From: Casuarius casuarius
Lineage: Eukaryota; Chordata; Aves; Casuariiformes; Casuariidae
Assembly: GCA_003342895.1 (NCBI GenBank)
Contig: PTFA01000195.1
Location: 1 to 64,000, forward strand
Length of the DNA: 64,000 nt
Reading direction: 5' to 3'
The translations under genes and the position numbers were made by a program. The notes beneath the pieces are model-generated. The model searched no databases. It was not told the DNA's origin and saw only the letters and a program-made list of their open reading frames with translations. Position 1 is the first letter of the stretch. Every line of letters begins with the position of its first letter. Positions 48,776 through 60,545 of the stretch are shown here, piece by piece.

Positions 48776-50689
48776 ATTCTGCCTCTAGAAGTGGCATGTA
48801 ACTCTGAATGTTTTGCTTTGATTTTAGCAGGAACAGTACATACACTACCGTCTGGGGGAGCAAAGTGAGAGCAAAGTAGCCCAGTTACAAAGGGAACACA
48901 AACTGTCAGCATCCCATTTCCACAGCAGGGATAAAACTGATCTTCGGCTGATCTGATCTGGAAATATCACACTCTAAGTATAAAATTAAATTTTAAAAGT
49001 TGTCTGAAACACCTCAGTGGAGGTGTAGTACCTGTTGTTCTTCATGGTCACTCATTCCTCTGTCTGTACAGTTCTTCTTAAGCTGGACTCCTTTGACCAT
49101 GATGCTCCACCAACTTCTTTCCCTTTGTTAGTGATGGGAGGAATTGTGCTATCTCAGCTACACGACTGTGAAGCACTGCAGGAGATGAAGTTTTGTTCAC
49201 CAAAGAGAAAGAAAGCTGGCTGCACCTGAACTACAGTTCTCATGAGGCACTACAACACTGTTTAAAATCTGAAGTACATGGTATTGGATGTTCAGTTTCT
49301 CAAAGTTTTCCGATGGAAACCATTGGGGCTGTACAAGGGGTAGTTTAGTCCACTTCAGTAGACCCAACTGTTAACATTACGGTTATCTCTTGAACTGGCT
49401 GTTAAAAACTTCTTCCAGCAGCTCTATTCCCCCCTGTCCTTTCTAGTGTTCCTGTCTCAAAATCGGCAGTTCTTAGCCTGGCGATAGATTCCTCAAAAAA
49501 GGACAATTAAAACACACACAGATACGTGTACATGCAACTAGACATTGAAACAGAATACTTAGTCAAAATCTGTTTTGGGGGCAAAACATGGTTTTGAGAA
49601 AAGCTTTTTCACCAGTCCTACAGCAGACATCAACCAGCTACTGTGTCTGATAACTTTATGGTCCTCTTTTCACAACCCATAACTTTCCTTTGCAAATTCT
49701 GGTGCTTTCCTTGTTGGCAACTTCAGGGGAAAAAAAAAAAAAAGAAAAAAAAGAAAAGATGAGCTCAAAACGTTTTAAATTACTTGAAGTAATCACTCCA
49801 TATCAGGGGTACATCCTCAGCTGGGCATTACCATTCTCTGTAGCACATATGCAAAACATTAGTGCAAATGTTCACGCCTTTGAACATGATCCTGTTATAA
49901 TACTCTTATCCTGTGATCTGGTGGACACACCACTGCAGAGGAATGCAAGAAATCTATTTCTGTCTTGCCCTTGGTTTACTGGCTGGATTGAGGTAGGTTG
50001 TGTCAAAAAAATATGCTTTGCTTCCTTCCTATTCTTTCCTCTTTTAACATCTGCTGACAAGAAGTTTATATGTTAAATGTTTATATCTAACCTAAAGTTT
50101 GGACCGATTACTGCATTTGCTGCGATTACTGCATTTGATGCATCTGAATTGAGGAATGAGGCTTTTAATACCACAAACAGTAAGTGCGCTTGCGTTGTCC
50201 TTCTTTAGCTTGCTCTGTATTCCTGTCTCTGTTGACTCTCCATGCACCGTACTGAGAACCTGTCACCCTGCTTATGGGTTGACCATTCATTTCACTGGAC
50301 AACTGCACCGGTGGAAAGGTCTGGCCAAATGAATTTGCCTGGTGACTCTGTTGTTGCTGAAGTGCATCCTTGTACTTGGGATTCTCTCACTGAATGTATC
50401 TTAGACTAATTTGCATCATTTGCAAAAGTCCCCTTAAACTATCCTTTTAAATCAACTGTTTTAAAAGAAGAGAGACTAGTACATACACTGTTTTATTGCC
50501 CATCCATTTTTTATGCTATAGTAGGTGCTCTCAGTAGGCTCTCCAGTTGCTGGAATTCACTGTGAATTTTATTAGACCCATTTTTTTTTGCATTTGTTAT
50601 TATATTACATTTTAATATATTTAAAAAAAAAAAAAAGTTTGAATGAGGGTGAAATCTGCTTAAAAAAACCTGATAGGATTTTCAAAGAG
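48776..50689. other. Unique DNA, no gene supported
   Basis: A run at 49730-49757. The longest frame of the window (49690-50076, +, 128 codons) starts across this A run (Lys-rich) and shows no domain. An 18-bp tandem duplication lies at 50105-50140. T and A runs near 50581 and 50622. Confidence 0.5.
50105..50140. repeat. 18-bp tandem duplication
   Basis: CGATTACTGCATTTGCTG (50105-50122) is followed at once by CGATTACTGCATTTGATG (50123-50140), one mismatch. A recent replication-slippage duplication. Confidence 0.85.
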
Positions 50690-50880
50690 ATTTCAGAGAC
50701 AAAGGACCAGATGGGACTTAGGTGCCTAGCTGCCTGCTGAGGATTTGTGCCTGAATTCCCAGGTTATGAATGTTCAGCCCACCTGATATATCATTTTAAT
50801 AGGACTTGATGTAATCATCCAAAAGCTACTGAAAGACTGCAACCAACTTCAGCAGGCTTTGAATAAGATACTAGAATGAG
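50690..50880. repeat. Ancient dispersed repeat, 'gggacttaggtgcctagctg' type
   Basis: 'ggacttaggtgcctagctgc' and 'caaccaacttcagcaggctt' fit the same old repeat style as at 15.9 and 28.5 kb. Boundaries uncertain. Confidence 0.35.
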
Positions 50881-51059
50881 GAACAGAATGTTTTCTGGTG
50901 CTGATGCATTATATAAAATTTAATTCATTATCACGATTACAAAGACTGTCCTTTTTCCCAGTTGCCTATTGTGTAAATATCTCAAAACCCTGTGGGGTTG
51001 AGATGTCTTGGCCTGTTTCATGTTCGGTGTTCATTTTCACTCCAATTATTTCTTACTTG
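50881..51059. other. Short unique stretch
   Basis: No feature supported. It may include part of the adjacent LINE. Confidence 0.4.
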
Positions 51060-51600
51060 CTTTATCTACACTTATAATCTGCCCATTCCTCCCACTTAAC
51101 ATATCCTTTGAACTTTTCAAATGCCTTCTGCTTCTCCTTATTATCTTTGCTTAACCACATCCTTGTCTCTGCCATCCTATTTTTGATACTTTTTACTGGG
51201 ATTAATACAGTTGGTATCCATCCTCTATATCTGCCAATTAGATACAGAACTTGGTACTTTTTTTCATAATGGTAGATTTTCTGCACTGCTGTTGATATCA
51301 TTTCACTTCCTGCAAATTATTCTTCGTATTAGATTCCCCAAACCAGCCTTAAAAAAGGGGGAAAAAAAAGTTGCATTAACTTCTGAAATTCTATTTTCAC
51401 ATATACCCAGAGGAATATTTTATATCTGAATACATTATGATCAGTAAGTAGACCTTGGTTGCTCAACTATTTCTGTCATACTTTGGCTTATTATCAGAGA
51501 TCAAGTCCAGAATAGTTTCTGATTGCACTCACTGGTAGGTACAATTGGTAAAGGAGGTATACAGAGTTGATGACCACACTGTTCCTCTCTGACCCGCTGG
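51060..51600 (-). mobile_element. Old CR1-type LINE, ORF2 fragment (reverse)
   Basis: Read on the minus strand, the DNA at about 51545-51440 encodes, with stops, residues like SGLDLISDNKPKYD and then LIIMYSDIK, resembling the end of the CR1 endonuclease domain (LDL..TNK, then a degenerate SDH-N box). Further on, 51062-51190 reads MWLSKDNKEKQ and KAFEKFKGYVKWEEWADYKC, matching the linker after the endonuclease in CR1 (W-x-D-K-x-K..WKxGxxxWEEY). The 79-codon open frame (51062-51301) is thus a fossil, not a host gene. Frameshifts and stops show it is dead. Confidence 0.6.
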
Positions 51601-53944
51601 GTAACGCCCAGACATTAGCAAATGGGATGAGATTTATCTTTAATGAATGTCCATTTGGGGGAACAGGAAGCTGGGGACAGAGAAGGAAAATAAACCAGAA
51701 TAGGTGATGAAATAATGCATGCTTTATTCTGTCTGCATCTTTCTCAAAAAGTCTAGATGCCATTGATGACTTACTTACTTACATAATCTGTTGCCACCAC
51801 TTTTCTTATTTCAGTTATCTCCACAGCAGTAGTCAGGCTGCTTATATCATTTGTCTCTTCAGGCATAATATCTTCCCTCATCCGTATTACTTTGATCAAT
51901 CATTGTTACCTTATGTATAGCGCATATCATTGCTATTGTCTTGTGACATGTTCGTCATTTGCACCAAACAAACCAGTTAGCAAGCGCAAAGGACCTCTAT
52001 CAATACACATCCACTTCTGCAATCTGTTAAGCTTATTTGAGCACACAAAAGTCCTTGCATGAACGTCACAACCTTCCCTACTGCACGAGGCTTTGCTGGT
52101 GAGGATGCCAGCACTCCCAAGCAGACACAGTTGCAGGGGGTGAGATGATCCCACTCATTCCACTTTGCCTTAGCTGTATGAAAATCAGCAGCAGATCTCC
52201 AGACTACGGTAAGACCCACATTCCTCCCACCTCACTTCAAGTGGTTAACTAAGGCACCTTATTTAACAGTTGAATTAGATTCTAATTTAGCATGCAGTGT
52301 CTTCTGTGTTACGGTGACATGAGTTTTCTTCTGTATGCACATCACTAATAACATGATAAGCTCGGATTGTTTGTCAGAGCTGTGCAAGGTACAAAGAAAG
52401 TCAAGGCCTCTATTACAAGGAGTCTCTGTCAGTCTAAGAAACCCAATGGAAATGGAGGTGTAAAGCTAGTCTAACTCAAGGTGAAATCCTAATCCATATA
52501 GCCCTCACAAAACCCCTGTGATGCTTATACCCAAAGCTGAACTTGGATCATAGGGCATGACACTGGAAGAGGCATGATTGGATACCAGTATCTTTCTATC
52601 ACAAGTTACCATTTTATATGGTCCTATTTAGTTTGTGAAGCTCTATCTTTAACAACTAGTTAAACAGTATGCTAATGCAAAGTCTCCTCTGTAACACAAC
52701 TGATAGAAACTGTCACCTAATTCTCATCTTAAAGTCATTCATGACTTAGGTTTTCCCATTTGCTCTTGTCTTAATACTCTTCTGTGGAACAGGCTTGGAC
52801 TTTATACGGATACATACCTTAGAATATACTATTCCAGACTCCCAGTCCTGTGCTCTGATTGCAATATTGGCTGGATCTTCTGGGTACACTGTGGAGTTAT
52901 GGCATTTTTCACCAGGTGAGAATCTGGCTCAGCATTTTTATTAAACTATGCCATTACATCAATCACTGAACAACAGGGAGGATGTACATATCCATTCCCA
53001 CTGTCTCCTATCTCAAAATAATATTTATATTTATTATGCTGATTCTTCCTAGCTGGTCAGTTATGTGTTTCAGCAACAGTGATGTTCTGCACTTCCACCT
53101 GTTTACATTTACTATATGGCTGCCTGGGGAACCATGGGGAAAATAATGCTCTCGTGAGCCATTCCGTTCACTATGTGTCAAAAAGTAATTTGAATCAAAG
53201 AGTCACTAACTTAATTGATAGTGATGGCTCCATCCAAAAACAACCAAAGAAATTGATGTTGTGCAAATTGCACATATATTGCTCTTGAATTTGTGAGCAT
53301 ATTCCTGTTTGCCTTGACAGCATTCAAATTACCTTTCGGACAGCTCAACGCATTACTTAAGATGTGTCAGCATGCGAATTTTTAGCTGCTAAAGGGGGCA
53401 ATAACAGCCTTCCTGTGAAACTAATCCCTGTGACTTCAAGTTCATCTCACTGTTTCTTTTGCTAATTCATGGCACATTCCCATCATTGCTTAACATTCAG
53501 TGTTTTAACCCTCGTGCCATTTCAGCAATGCAGCACGCAAGAGATTACAGCGAGGCAGTGGTTCCCTCAGCACAGTAAAACTGGGGGTGGTTAGCAATAG
53601 GCTATGTCTCTAAAGACTCAGCAAAGTGCTTGGAAAGGACAAAAACAATTTCAGAGGCTTATCTAAGACATTTAGACATGATTCTATCTCACCTAATTTT
53701 AAAGAGTTAGTTGAGGTTCTACCTATGGTCAGTGGAGAGAGACAAGCATCGTTTGAAAGAGACTCACTCCTTCTGCATTCATTCACAGCTCAGCAGTGAT
53801 GCACTCCTCTCCCTACATACAGCCAGAGGCAGCCTAGGCTGAGTCTGCTCCCAACTTAGGGTCTCCATAATGGTCCTTAAGCTTTTGCAGCTGAGACCTC
53901 GATCTCTATAATTTAGCTGAAAAGATCCATTTAACCCTGCTTTG
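51601..53944. other. Unique DNA, no gene supported
   Basis: Around 52365-52450 a weak echo of old repeats ('agagctgtgcaaggtacaaa', 'aaggagtctctgtcagtcta'). 53370-53600 has conserved-element-like texture. Frames at 51933-52219 (-) and 53079-53288 (+) are unrecognised. Confidence 0.45.
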
Positions 53945-54165
53945 CAATAGGTTCATTATTTATGACACATTTGTTTAATAGTAACTCCAGAAGGCAATGA
54001 TTGAAATTAAGGCTTGTCATTTCAGGGACTGTTCAAACACATCGTGATGATATTTGCAGTAGCAAGCTTATAATATAAACAGTATTGACAAAGGATGGGT
54101 GAGAAAACAGAGCTAAGAGATAAAGTGACTTCCCAAGATCACAAATTAAACTTTTTGAGCTTATG
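53945..54165 (-). mobile_element. Old MIR-like/associated repeat, reverse orientation
   Basis: 'tagtaactccagaaggcaat', 'ttcagggactgttcaaacac', then 'gacaaaggatgggtgagaaa' 'acagagctaagagataaag', 'tgacttcccaagatcacaaa' follows the plus-strand look of reversed old amniote SINE/LINE tails ('ggcactgtacaaacac', 'gaaacagaggcacagagag', 'tgacttgcccaaggtcac'). Confidence 0.5.
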
Positions 54166-54186
54166 TTATACAATTCGGTTGGAGTC

Positions 54187-54222
54187 TGTGTGTGTGTGTG
54201 TGTGTGCGTGTGTGTGTGTGTA
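54187..54222. repeat. (TG)n microsatellite
   Basis: TG repeats broken once by GC in the middle (about 18 units). Confidence 0.9.
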
Positions 54223-56159
54223 AATCCTACTAGAACTAAGATGGTATGTTAGATGAGAAAATGGTTTGAGACTTTATTTTTTGTATCTTATTTTTTTTTT
54301 GCAGTGATTTAGAAAATAAAAACATATTTAGTCAGTATCGAGGAGGAAAAAATCATTACATTAACATCTACTTTGTACTATTATACATTTGTGTAGATTA
54401 TTCCTGTCTTAATTTCTATTAGAGGAATAAGACGCATAAATATCGACCTAAAAAGCTGTAGCAGCTACAAATGCATTGTGTATCTTGGACAACTCATACT
54501 CTTATATTAATGAAGGTTGGAATAAAGTAATCTATATCATGCTTAACAATTCTTTCTCTAGTTTCAGAAAGATGCTCTATACTATTCAGCTTCCTGTTCA
54601 AGATGTTTGGGTAACATAGCAATATTATCCAATGTACAGTTCATTAGACAATCAACTAGACCAGTAGTTCGTTTTTGGCCCATTCTTTCGGGAAATGAGA
54701 TTAAACCGCTCTACCTGATACGGAAACATGGTCCCTACCTGAGAACAGTTTATTTTATTTCTAGTCAGTTAAATGAGTGATATACCATGTTTTCTTCTCA
54801 CTCAAATACAAACCACTGATTCTTACATTGGTCCTGGATTGACAAAACTGAACAGAGTTCAAGGCAATTTCCTCTTCCAGGAATAATCGTGTAATACAAG
54901 CAGCACATTCTTTTGGATCAATTTCACTTCAAAAATTAATTCTTGTGTGTCCAGACATGCATAAATGATCCAGTTTCTTACACAGTTCCTCTCTCACAAG
55001 GACCTGTAATGTCATAATCTTGTAAAACTGAACACAAACAAGACAACATGTGTTTTTGAAGGACAAAACATGTTTGCATGTGAAGGACTTTCAGCCTAAT
55101 GTGCAACAACACTGTCGAGGAGTGCCAACCACAGTATTTAATTGTGCTTTGAGATCTTTACTTGAAAGAACTTACAGAACTTCCAACAATCCTACTTAGA
55201 AAAGTTGCACCAATATGTTGGCTTAAAAAATGCTGAAGTTCTTTCTTTTAATAATTATTATTTTACTCAAATCCTTTCTTAAATTGCCTTTTCTCACTCA
55301 CTGACTTCTTTTGTATGCATATATCATATAGGTTTGAACCCTATAAGTGCATAAACGTACAAAAATGTGTGTATACATAGTTCAGATTGCTTTGTTATTT
55401 TGCCATTCCTTTTTATTTTTGCTGTGGGTTGACTATAAAGTTCTGTTGACACCAATCAACTTAATTTTTTTTTTTTAAATAATGACTTTCTTCCCCTTCT
55501 CAATATTCTCATAATGGTCTATGCATATGAACCACCCTTGGCCAAAAAAGGAAAAAAAATATAAAAAAGACAATTACAAAAAAATTACCAGCTTCCCATG
55601 CCTGTGAGTGAATGAATACTGATCAGCTTAAAAACAGCAACAAAATATATATAATTGATTATAATTCATCTCTCCTTCCCCAAACCAGAAAATTGTAATG
55701 TATCAGTTTGGGGCATTAGCGTGTCTGATAGAGCATCTTGAGTTCCCACAATGCTCCATCTGCTGATAAACCTCCACTAGAACTTACTGTGATGCAACAT
55801 ATTTGAACCCCCTAGAGGCAATTGAGGCACATTAAGATGACATTAATGTCCGTTTTACATGTCTGAGCTCTTCCTCTGAGTTGGGCTGCCTTTGTAAAAT
55901 GTGACTGTGGGGCTATTTCCATCCAGATGTCACAGCGTGTATCTGTATTTGTTTATGGTATTTAATAATATCTTCTGGCTGGGCAGAATACTCTTAGAAT
56001 GCAGTGTATTGTTTTCAGACAAAAGTGCTAGCTGCCATATGAATATGCATCATTTTAATGCAGCAAAATTAAAAAAAAAAAGGAGGAAAAAAAGTGCCAC
56101 TCATAGATGAAGAGGATTAAAGAAAATAGTAACAGCATTGCTAGGTTTTTAAAATAACA
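54223..56159. other. AT-rich unique DNA, no gene seen
   Basis: T/A runs near 54291, 55466, 55548 and 56070. No repeats or coding signal can be supported. 55690-55880 is less AT-rich and could be a conserved block. Confidence 0.5.
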
Positions 56160-56290
56160 TTTTAATGGGTATGAATTAGGCCTTGATCCAACATAAANTG
56201 GACTATTTACATGCTTAAATTAAGCATGTGTTTAAATCGAGCACAAGCACTTTGCTACCTGGGGATTTGGTGAAGATCCATTATTATAAA
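56160..56290. repeat. Ancient dispersed repeat with internal hairpin
   Basis: 'ggccttgatccaacataaa', then 'atttacatgcttaaattaag' and 'cacaagcactttgctacct' belong to the phrase family also seen at 24.3 and 38.98 kb. ACATGCTTA (56209-56217) and TAAGCATGT (56221-56229) form a perfect 9-bp inverted repeat with a 3-base spacer. The only N of the second half of the window is here (56198). Confidence 0.45.
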
Positions 56291-58020
56291 AAATGTTCTG
56301 GAAAACACATGGATGGAGCAGGCTAGTACTCAGAGCCAAGAGGTGTTTCTATTGATTCTATTTCTGTATCTTCTGCAGACTTGCATGATCCATTTTTCAT
56401 GTATGTTTGTACCCTGTCATTCACATGTGTCAGGCAAAGCACATCTGCTTCTTCTGAACCTGTGGTCCATTCTCTTCACTCTCCTGTGGACAGTAAGGCT
56501 GAGGAATAAAGTGCTGCAGGCAACATTACACTTTGTTTGTCCCCCCAGCTGAGATCCCAGTGGCAGTGGCTTCCAGCGGCCACAAATAATATATCACAGG
56601 GTCTGATAGACACCATGTTGCCTTTGACCGCAGACAGGGTACCACTCAGCTAAAAGACCAAAATCAGTCACGTTTCCCTTTCACTGACAGTGAAAGCTTT
56701 ACATTTAACACTATGCGGTAACACATTTGATCTCTGAACCATCACTAGCTTGCAAAGGTCTTCAACTGGTTAAGATACTTCCAGGTTTATGGCACAGTCC
56801 TGAAACTTGGCAATGCTGTGATATCCTGGTTCTGCTGAAGTGAGTAAGAGCCCTGTCATGGATTCTTCTGGATCCCAAAAGCAAAAGGGACTCACCAGTG
56901 CAAGTAAGGTTTGAGCAAATTACCCTTTTGCTACTCAAAGTAAATCACCTACGTTTGCCATTGATTCTCCGGCAGTCTCGGAAAAGCAATTTGCCTCACC
57001 TTGCCTATTGGTAAACTGCAGATGTCTTTGTATACCTAGTTTTGCAAAGGACTTTGAGAACCCTGAAGGAAAACTGGAGAGCAATCCTTGAGATCTAGCC
57101 CTAAAGGATAATCTGTTTTAGCCAGGCATGGCTGTATGACACAGGGAGAAATAGTTCTGATATCATATCGTGGGGGGCATTACATGCAGGCTGATCTTAT
57201 CGCAGCTTCAGGCAAGCCTCACTGCTCCAAATTTCGCAGTGCATTTCCATTCCCTGTGCCATTCTGATGCAAGCAGAGAAAGATGCACCCAGGAAAAATC
57301 TTCTCCTTCCTCTTAATGATGCCAAATGTGAACAGTGCAGTAAAGTACATGTGTAGCCATATTAGCTTCTTTCCAAAATGAGGTGCACAGAAATCAAGAA
57401 GTGCCCATCACACAGTATGAATATGCAAGAAGTCATTACAAGAACCATCCTCCCAAATGTGGCAGCAAAGCTTTGGAGGTCTGATGAAGATGATTTCATG
57501 CCATCTGCCACCTGCTTCTGAAGGATAATGGCTGGCTGGTGTGTGCGAGGCTTGTTCTAAATGTTATCATACTGTCTTCTTTCTTAAATTATGTGGCTAA
57601 AATGAGCCTGTCTTTGTTTTATTTCAATTGACACCAGATGCAGGGACTTGGATTCTGGTTTTCTGTTTTGCAAGCACAAACTTGGCAAATAGAAAGGAGA
57701 AATGATAGGCAAAGCAGCTCAGATAACAGAAGTACCAATTCTGATAAGACTTCACCTAAACTTCAAAGAATAATAATAATAATAAAAAAAACAGGATATG
57801 ACATCATCCTTGGCCACGGCATTAAAGGAACAAAGGATTGTGCTGTTTTAAGTCCTTTGTTATTCCTATTACTATTAATAACAGTAATTATCATCATAAA
57901 AACGCAGACCTAAAATACATTCTTTTTGTCAGTCTAGTACACAGGCCAAATCGTATGACCAGAAATGATTGTAATATTAACAGTAAGCGCAATCAACTTA
58001 TTTAAAATTAACTCAAGCCT
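56291..58020. other. Unique DNA, no gene supported
   Basis: Part of 56790-56930 ('ctcaccagtgcaagtaaggt') may be another dispersed-repeat copy. An AAT run lies at 57768-57783. The frames at 56313-56552 and 57638-57913 are unrecognised. Confidence 0.5.
57768..57792. repeat. (AAT)n microsatellite plus A run
   Basis: About five AAT units followed by eight adenines. Confidence 0.7.
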
Positions 58021-58029
58021 TCAATTCTT

Positions 58030-58440
58030 CTCAATGTTACAGCAGCGCAGGCCCACAGCGCAGGCGTGGGAGTGCCCGTGGGAGAGTGACCCACAGCGCA
58101 GCCCTGAGGGTGCCCATGGGTCAGCCCCAGGCTGAGATGGGGCCCAGTGCCATGCGGCCAGGCAGGGGCAGACAGGCCCATCAGTGCCCTCAGCACCTCC
58201 ATAGCCCCAAGGTCTTCACCGGCCAGCCAAGGTGAAGGGTTTGCACCTTAGAGTACTCAGCCCTTAACTGCCCCAAACTATTGATTTATTTTTTCCTTCT
58301 ACGTCAAACCATCTTTTTGATTCTTCTCCTCCAAGAGTAATGAACCAGAGTGAGTCGGGGTACCTGGTATAAGCCAGAGTCCCCTCAAAACCAACGGAGA
58401 GCGTTGACGGCCATCACAAAGACGTCAGGCACGCTACATC
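58030..58440. promoter_or_regulatory. Small CpG-rich islet
   Basis: A sharp change to GC-rich DNA at about 58040-58230 with seven or more CpGs, then a second CpG group at 58353-58432 ('caacggagagcgttgacggc', 'aaagacgtcaggcacgctac'). Flanks are AT-rich and CpG-poor. A CRE-like TGACGGCC and GACGTC occur in the second group. It could be a minor CpG-island promoter or a GC-rich insertion. No gene start is recognised on either strand. Confidence 0.35.
58052..58127. repeat. 38-bp GC-rich tandem duplication
   Basis: CCCACAGCGCAG recurs at 58052-58063 and 58090-58101, and the following GGGAGTGCCCGTGGG (58068-58082) recurs as AGGGTGCCCATGGG (58107-58120), giving a period of about 38 with modest divergence. 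A further half copy (CAGCGCAG) precedes it at 58042-58049. Confidence 0.65.
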
Positions 58441-59264
58441 TTATACCACATATTAACATGAGCAGTGGGAAGTCTCGTGGGAGGAAGAAAGGAAAAAATA
58501 GGAATATTTTACCTTTTTCTTTTTTAAAGAACTAAAAAAGGCAAGTAAAGCGCTGCAGAAAATAACTGTATAATTCTGTTATATGCACTGTATACAGAGC
58601 CTAACCATTAACGTAGCAGAGTTCATGGACTCTAATAAAGAGGAAATTACCCTATATTTCAGCACTGTGTTCGCAGAGTTCCTTCTCATGTTTAAAATCA
58701 GTGGGTAGCTATTGAACTTACAAGGCTTTTTTTTCCCTCTGCCTAGCGGTCTGTCGTAGTGAAGCATATTACTATGGGATGTGCAAGTGAATTTAAAGTA
58801 AGAAGCATTTCTCTTAAATGCTTGCAATTTTCTGGTTCCCCGGCCCCTGGCAAATGTCTCATTGTGTTCAACTAATATTTACACATTTTTCTATACAGCT
58901 GTTTTGTATTATTTTTATTATTTTTGCTTTTCAAGGTTAGATTTTTTTCCAGACTAGTTTTCGGAGAGGCTTTAACTGTAGAGACAGATTATCCAGATGT
59001 ATACAAATGAGCTTCTCCATAAGTTCAAAGTCGCTCGTAAATAAGGGACATGTGGCATTTTCCCCTCAGCTGCTACTAAAGCCTTACAAATCTCATAAGC
59101 TCAAGATAGACCCATGATCCAAACATCACAAAAAAGTCCCATCTTTTCAGGGGAATGAAAGTTCATTTGCCCACTCACCCAAAGTAAAAATTCTAAAGGA
59201 AACCGCCAGCCTTCTAGAACAGGAGGTAGCAAGGATATTAAATTTGTGTACTGTGAGTTAAATT

Positions 59265-59265
<1 letters not shown>
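58441..59265. other. Unique DNA, no gene supported
   Basis: A plus-strand frame at 58350-58535 starts in the CpG islet and ends Lys/Arg-rich; it has no recognised family. Nothing else. Confidence 0.5.
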
Positions 59266-59300
<35 letters not shown>

Positions 59301-59333
59301 TGTGTGTGTGTATGTATACATGCATATATATAT
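59266..59333. repeat. (TG)n then (TA)n microsatellite
   Basis: About 24 TG units with one C interruption, then 'tatgtatacatgcatatata'. The Cys/Val frame that crosses it is a repeat translation. Confidence 0.9.
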
Positions 59334-60394
59334 TTCTCCCACTGTTATTTCTACAACAGTGCAACGGCTACCCAGTTATAATTAAGGTCACAGGCTTACA
59401 TACCACCTCAGAAATGGCAACATGCAAAAATAACAATATACAAAAAGTCAGAAGACGGTGGAAAAAGAAAAGGGGCAAGGGGGGAAAGTGGTATTGCAGA
59501 GACAGGGGCAGAGAGATGCAGGGCTTTTAATTAATAAATGCTGCCTTTCTCCTTTAGGAGATGGGATGGGAAACCCATCATAAAAGCACTAAGCACAATT
59601 AATGTTATGTGCTTGAGGAGGAAAAATACAATTCTGTGGAAGGACATTCGAAGTGTCCCATGGATCATCTCATGCCAGCACTAGGCAAATCACAGAAACC
59701 AAACAGGGAGTGTATGGAGGCAAACCTTCAGTCTTGTTTTGTGTTCAGAAGAAGCTGGTCTAACAGAACATGTGCACAGAGGTACCCCGGGGCCAGCTGA
59801 TCCTGGGGAAAAGAGAAACCAGTGAGGAACCAGGTCTCCACACCTCCATCTTCTCTAAAAGACTTGCCTAATGCTATTAAGTTTTTAAGGCACAACACAA
59901 CACAGTTCAGCTGTGGTCTGAAACTTGCCCTATGGTTTGTTTGTCTCATTTTTATCCCTTAATGACATTGTTCCCCTTCCCCCCAATATAAGGTTATTGG
60001 GACAATTCACAGATCTCTCACTTTTTCATGTTAAAGTCTCTTTCCTAAAGACCCACACTTGCCTAGTGGATATATACCTTAATTAAAAGCAATATGTCTT
60101 TCTTTTTTGCTTCCCTCCTAATCTCTGTCTGTAGACTTGTCCTTGGAGTTTTCTCTCTTCAGGTCAAGGTGAACAGAATTCTCTTGTTTACCTGGGATAT
60201 ACCTAGTAACTTTAAGACACTAAATATAGCAACAATAGGGGATGACTGCTTCATATTTTTTTCTTCTTTGTCTTTTTTTTTTTTAATGTAAGCCTTGAAA
60301 TGTCGTACTAGCCAGGAGAAATAAGTGGCAAGAATTCTTTAAAAATTCTTCCCAAAGCTGCTTTATTTTTACCTAATTCCTCCTAAAATTAAAT
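59334..60394. other. Unique DNA, no gene supported
   Basis: Frames at 59609-59800 (+) and 59728-59949 (-) overlap and are unrecognised. T run near 60273. Confidence 0.5.
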
Positions 60395-60545
60395 AATATG
60401 TTAGTGAAGTCAATGGCAGAGTTGCCATTGGCTTCAGAGAAAACAAGGTTTCACCTCTTGTTTTAAAGCATGAGCTTCTCTGCCAGTGTAAATCAGTGTC
60501 ACTCCACTGACTTTAAATCAATAGAGCTCTATTCACACTACCTCC
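60395..60545. repeat. Ancient dispersed repeat, 'gaagtcaatggcagagttgc' type
   Basis: 'agtgaagtcaatggcagagt', 'ttgccattggcttcagagaa', 'ccagtgtaaatcagtgtcac' and 'tccactgactttaaatcaat' are hallmark phrases of the same old repeat group as at 38.9 kb; 'ccattggcttcag' and 'tgaagtcaatgg' are mutually inverted. Confidence 0.45.

Noticed and set aside
49690..50076. Longest reading frame (128 codons, plus)
   Set aside because: It begins across an adenine run that codes for Lys/Glu, shows no domain, and has no good exon context.
51062..51301. Possible novel basic protein, 79 codons (minus)
   Set aside because: The residues align in pattern with the CR1 ORF2 linker; it is a dead LINE, reported as such.
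58350..58535. 61-codon basic frame starting in the CpG islet
   Set aside because: No ATG start, stops directly upstream, no splice acceptor; kept only as part of the islet description.
59270..59530. Cys/Val repeat protein
   Set aside because: Translation of the TG microsatellite.
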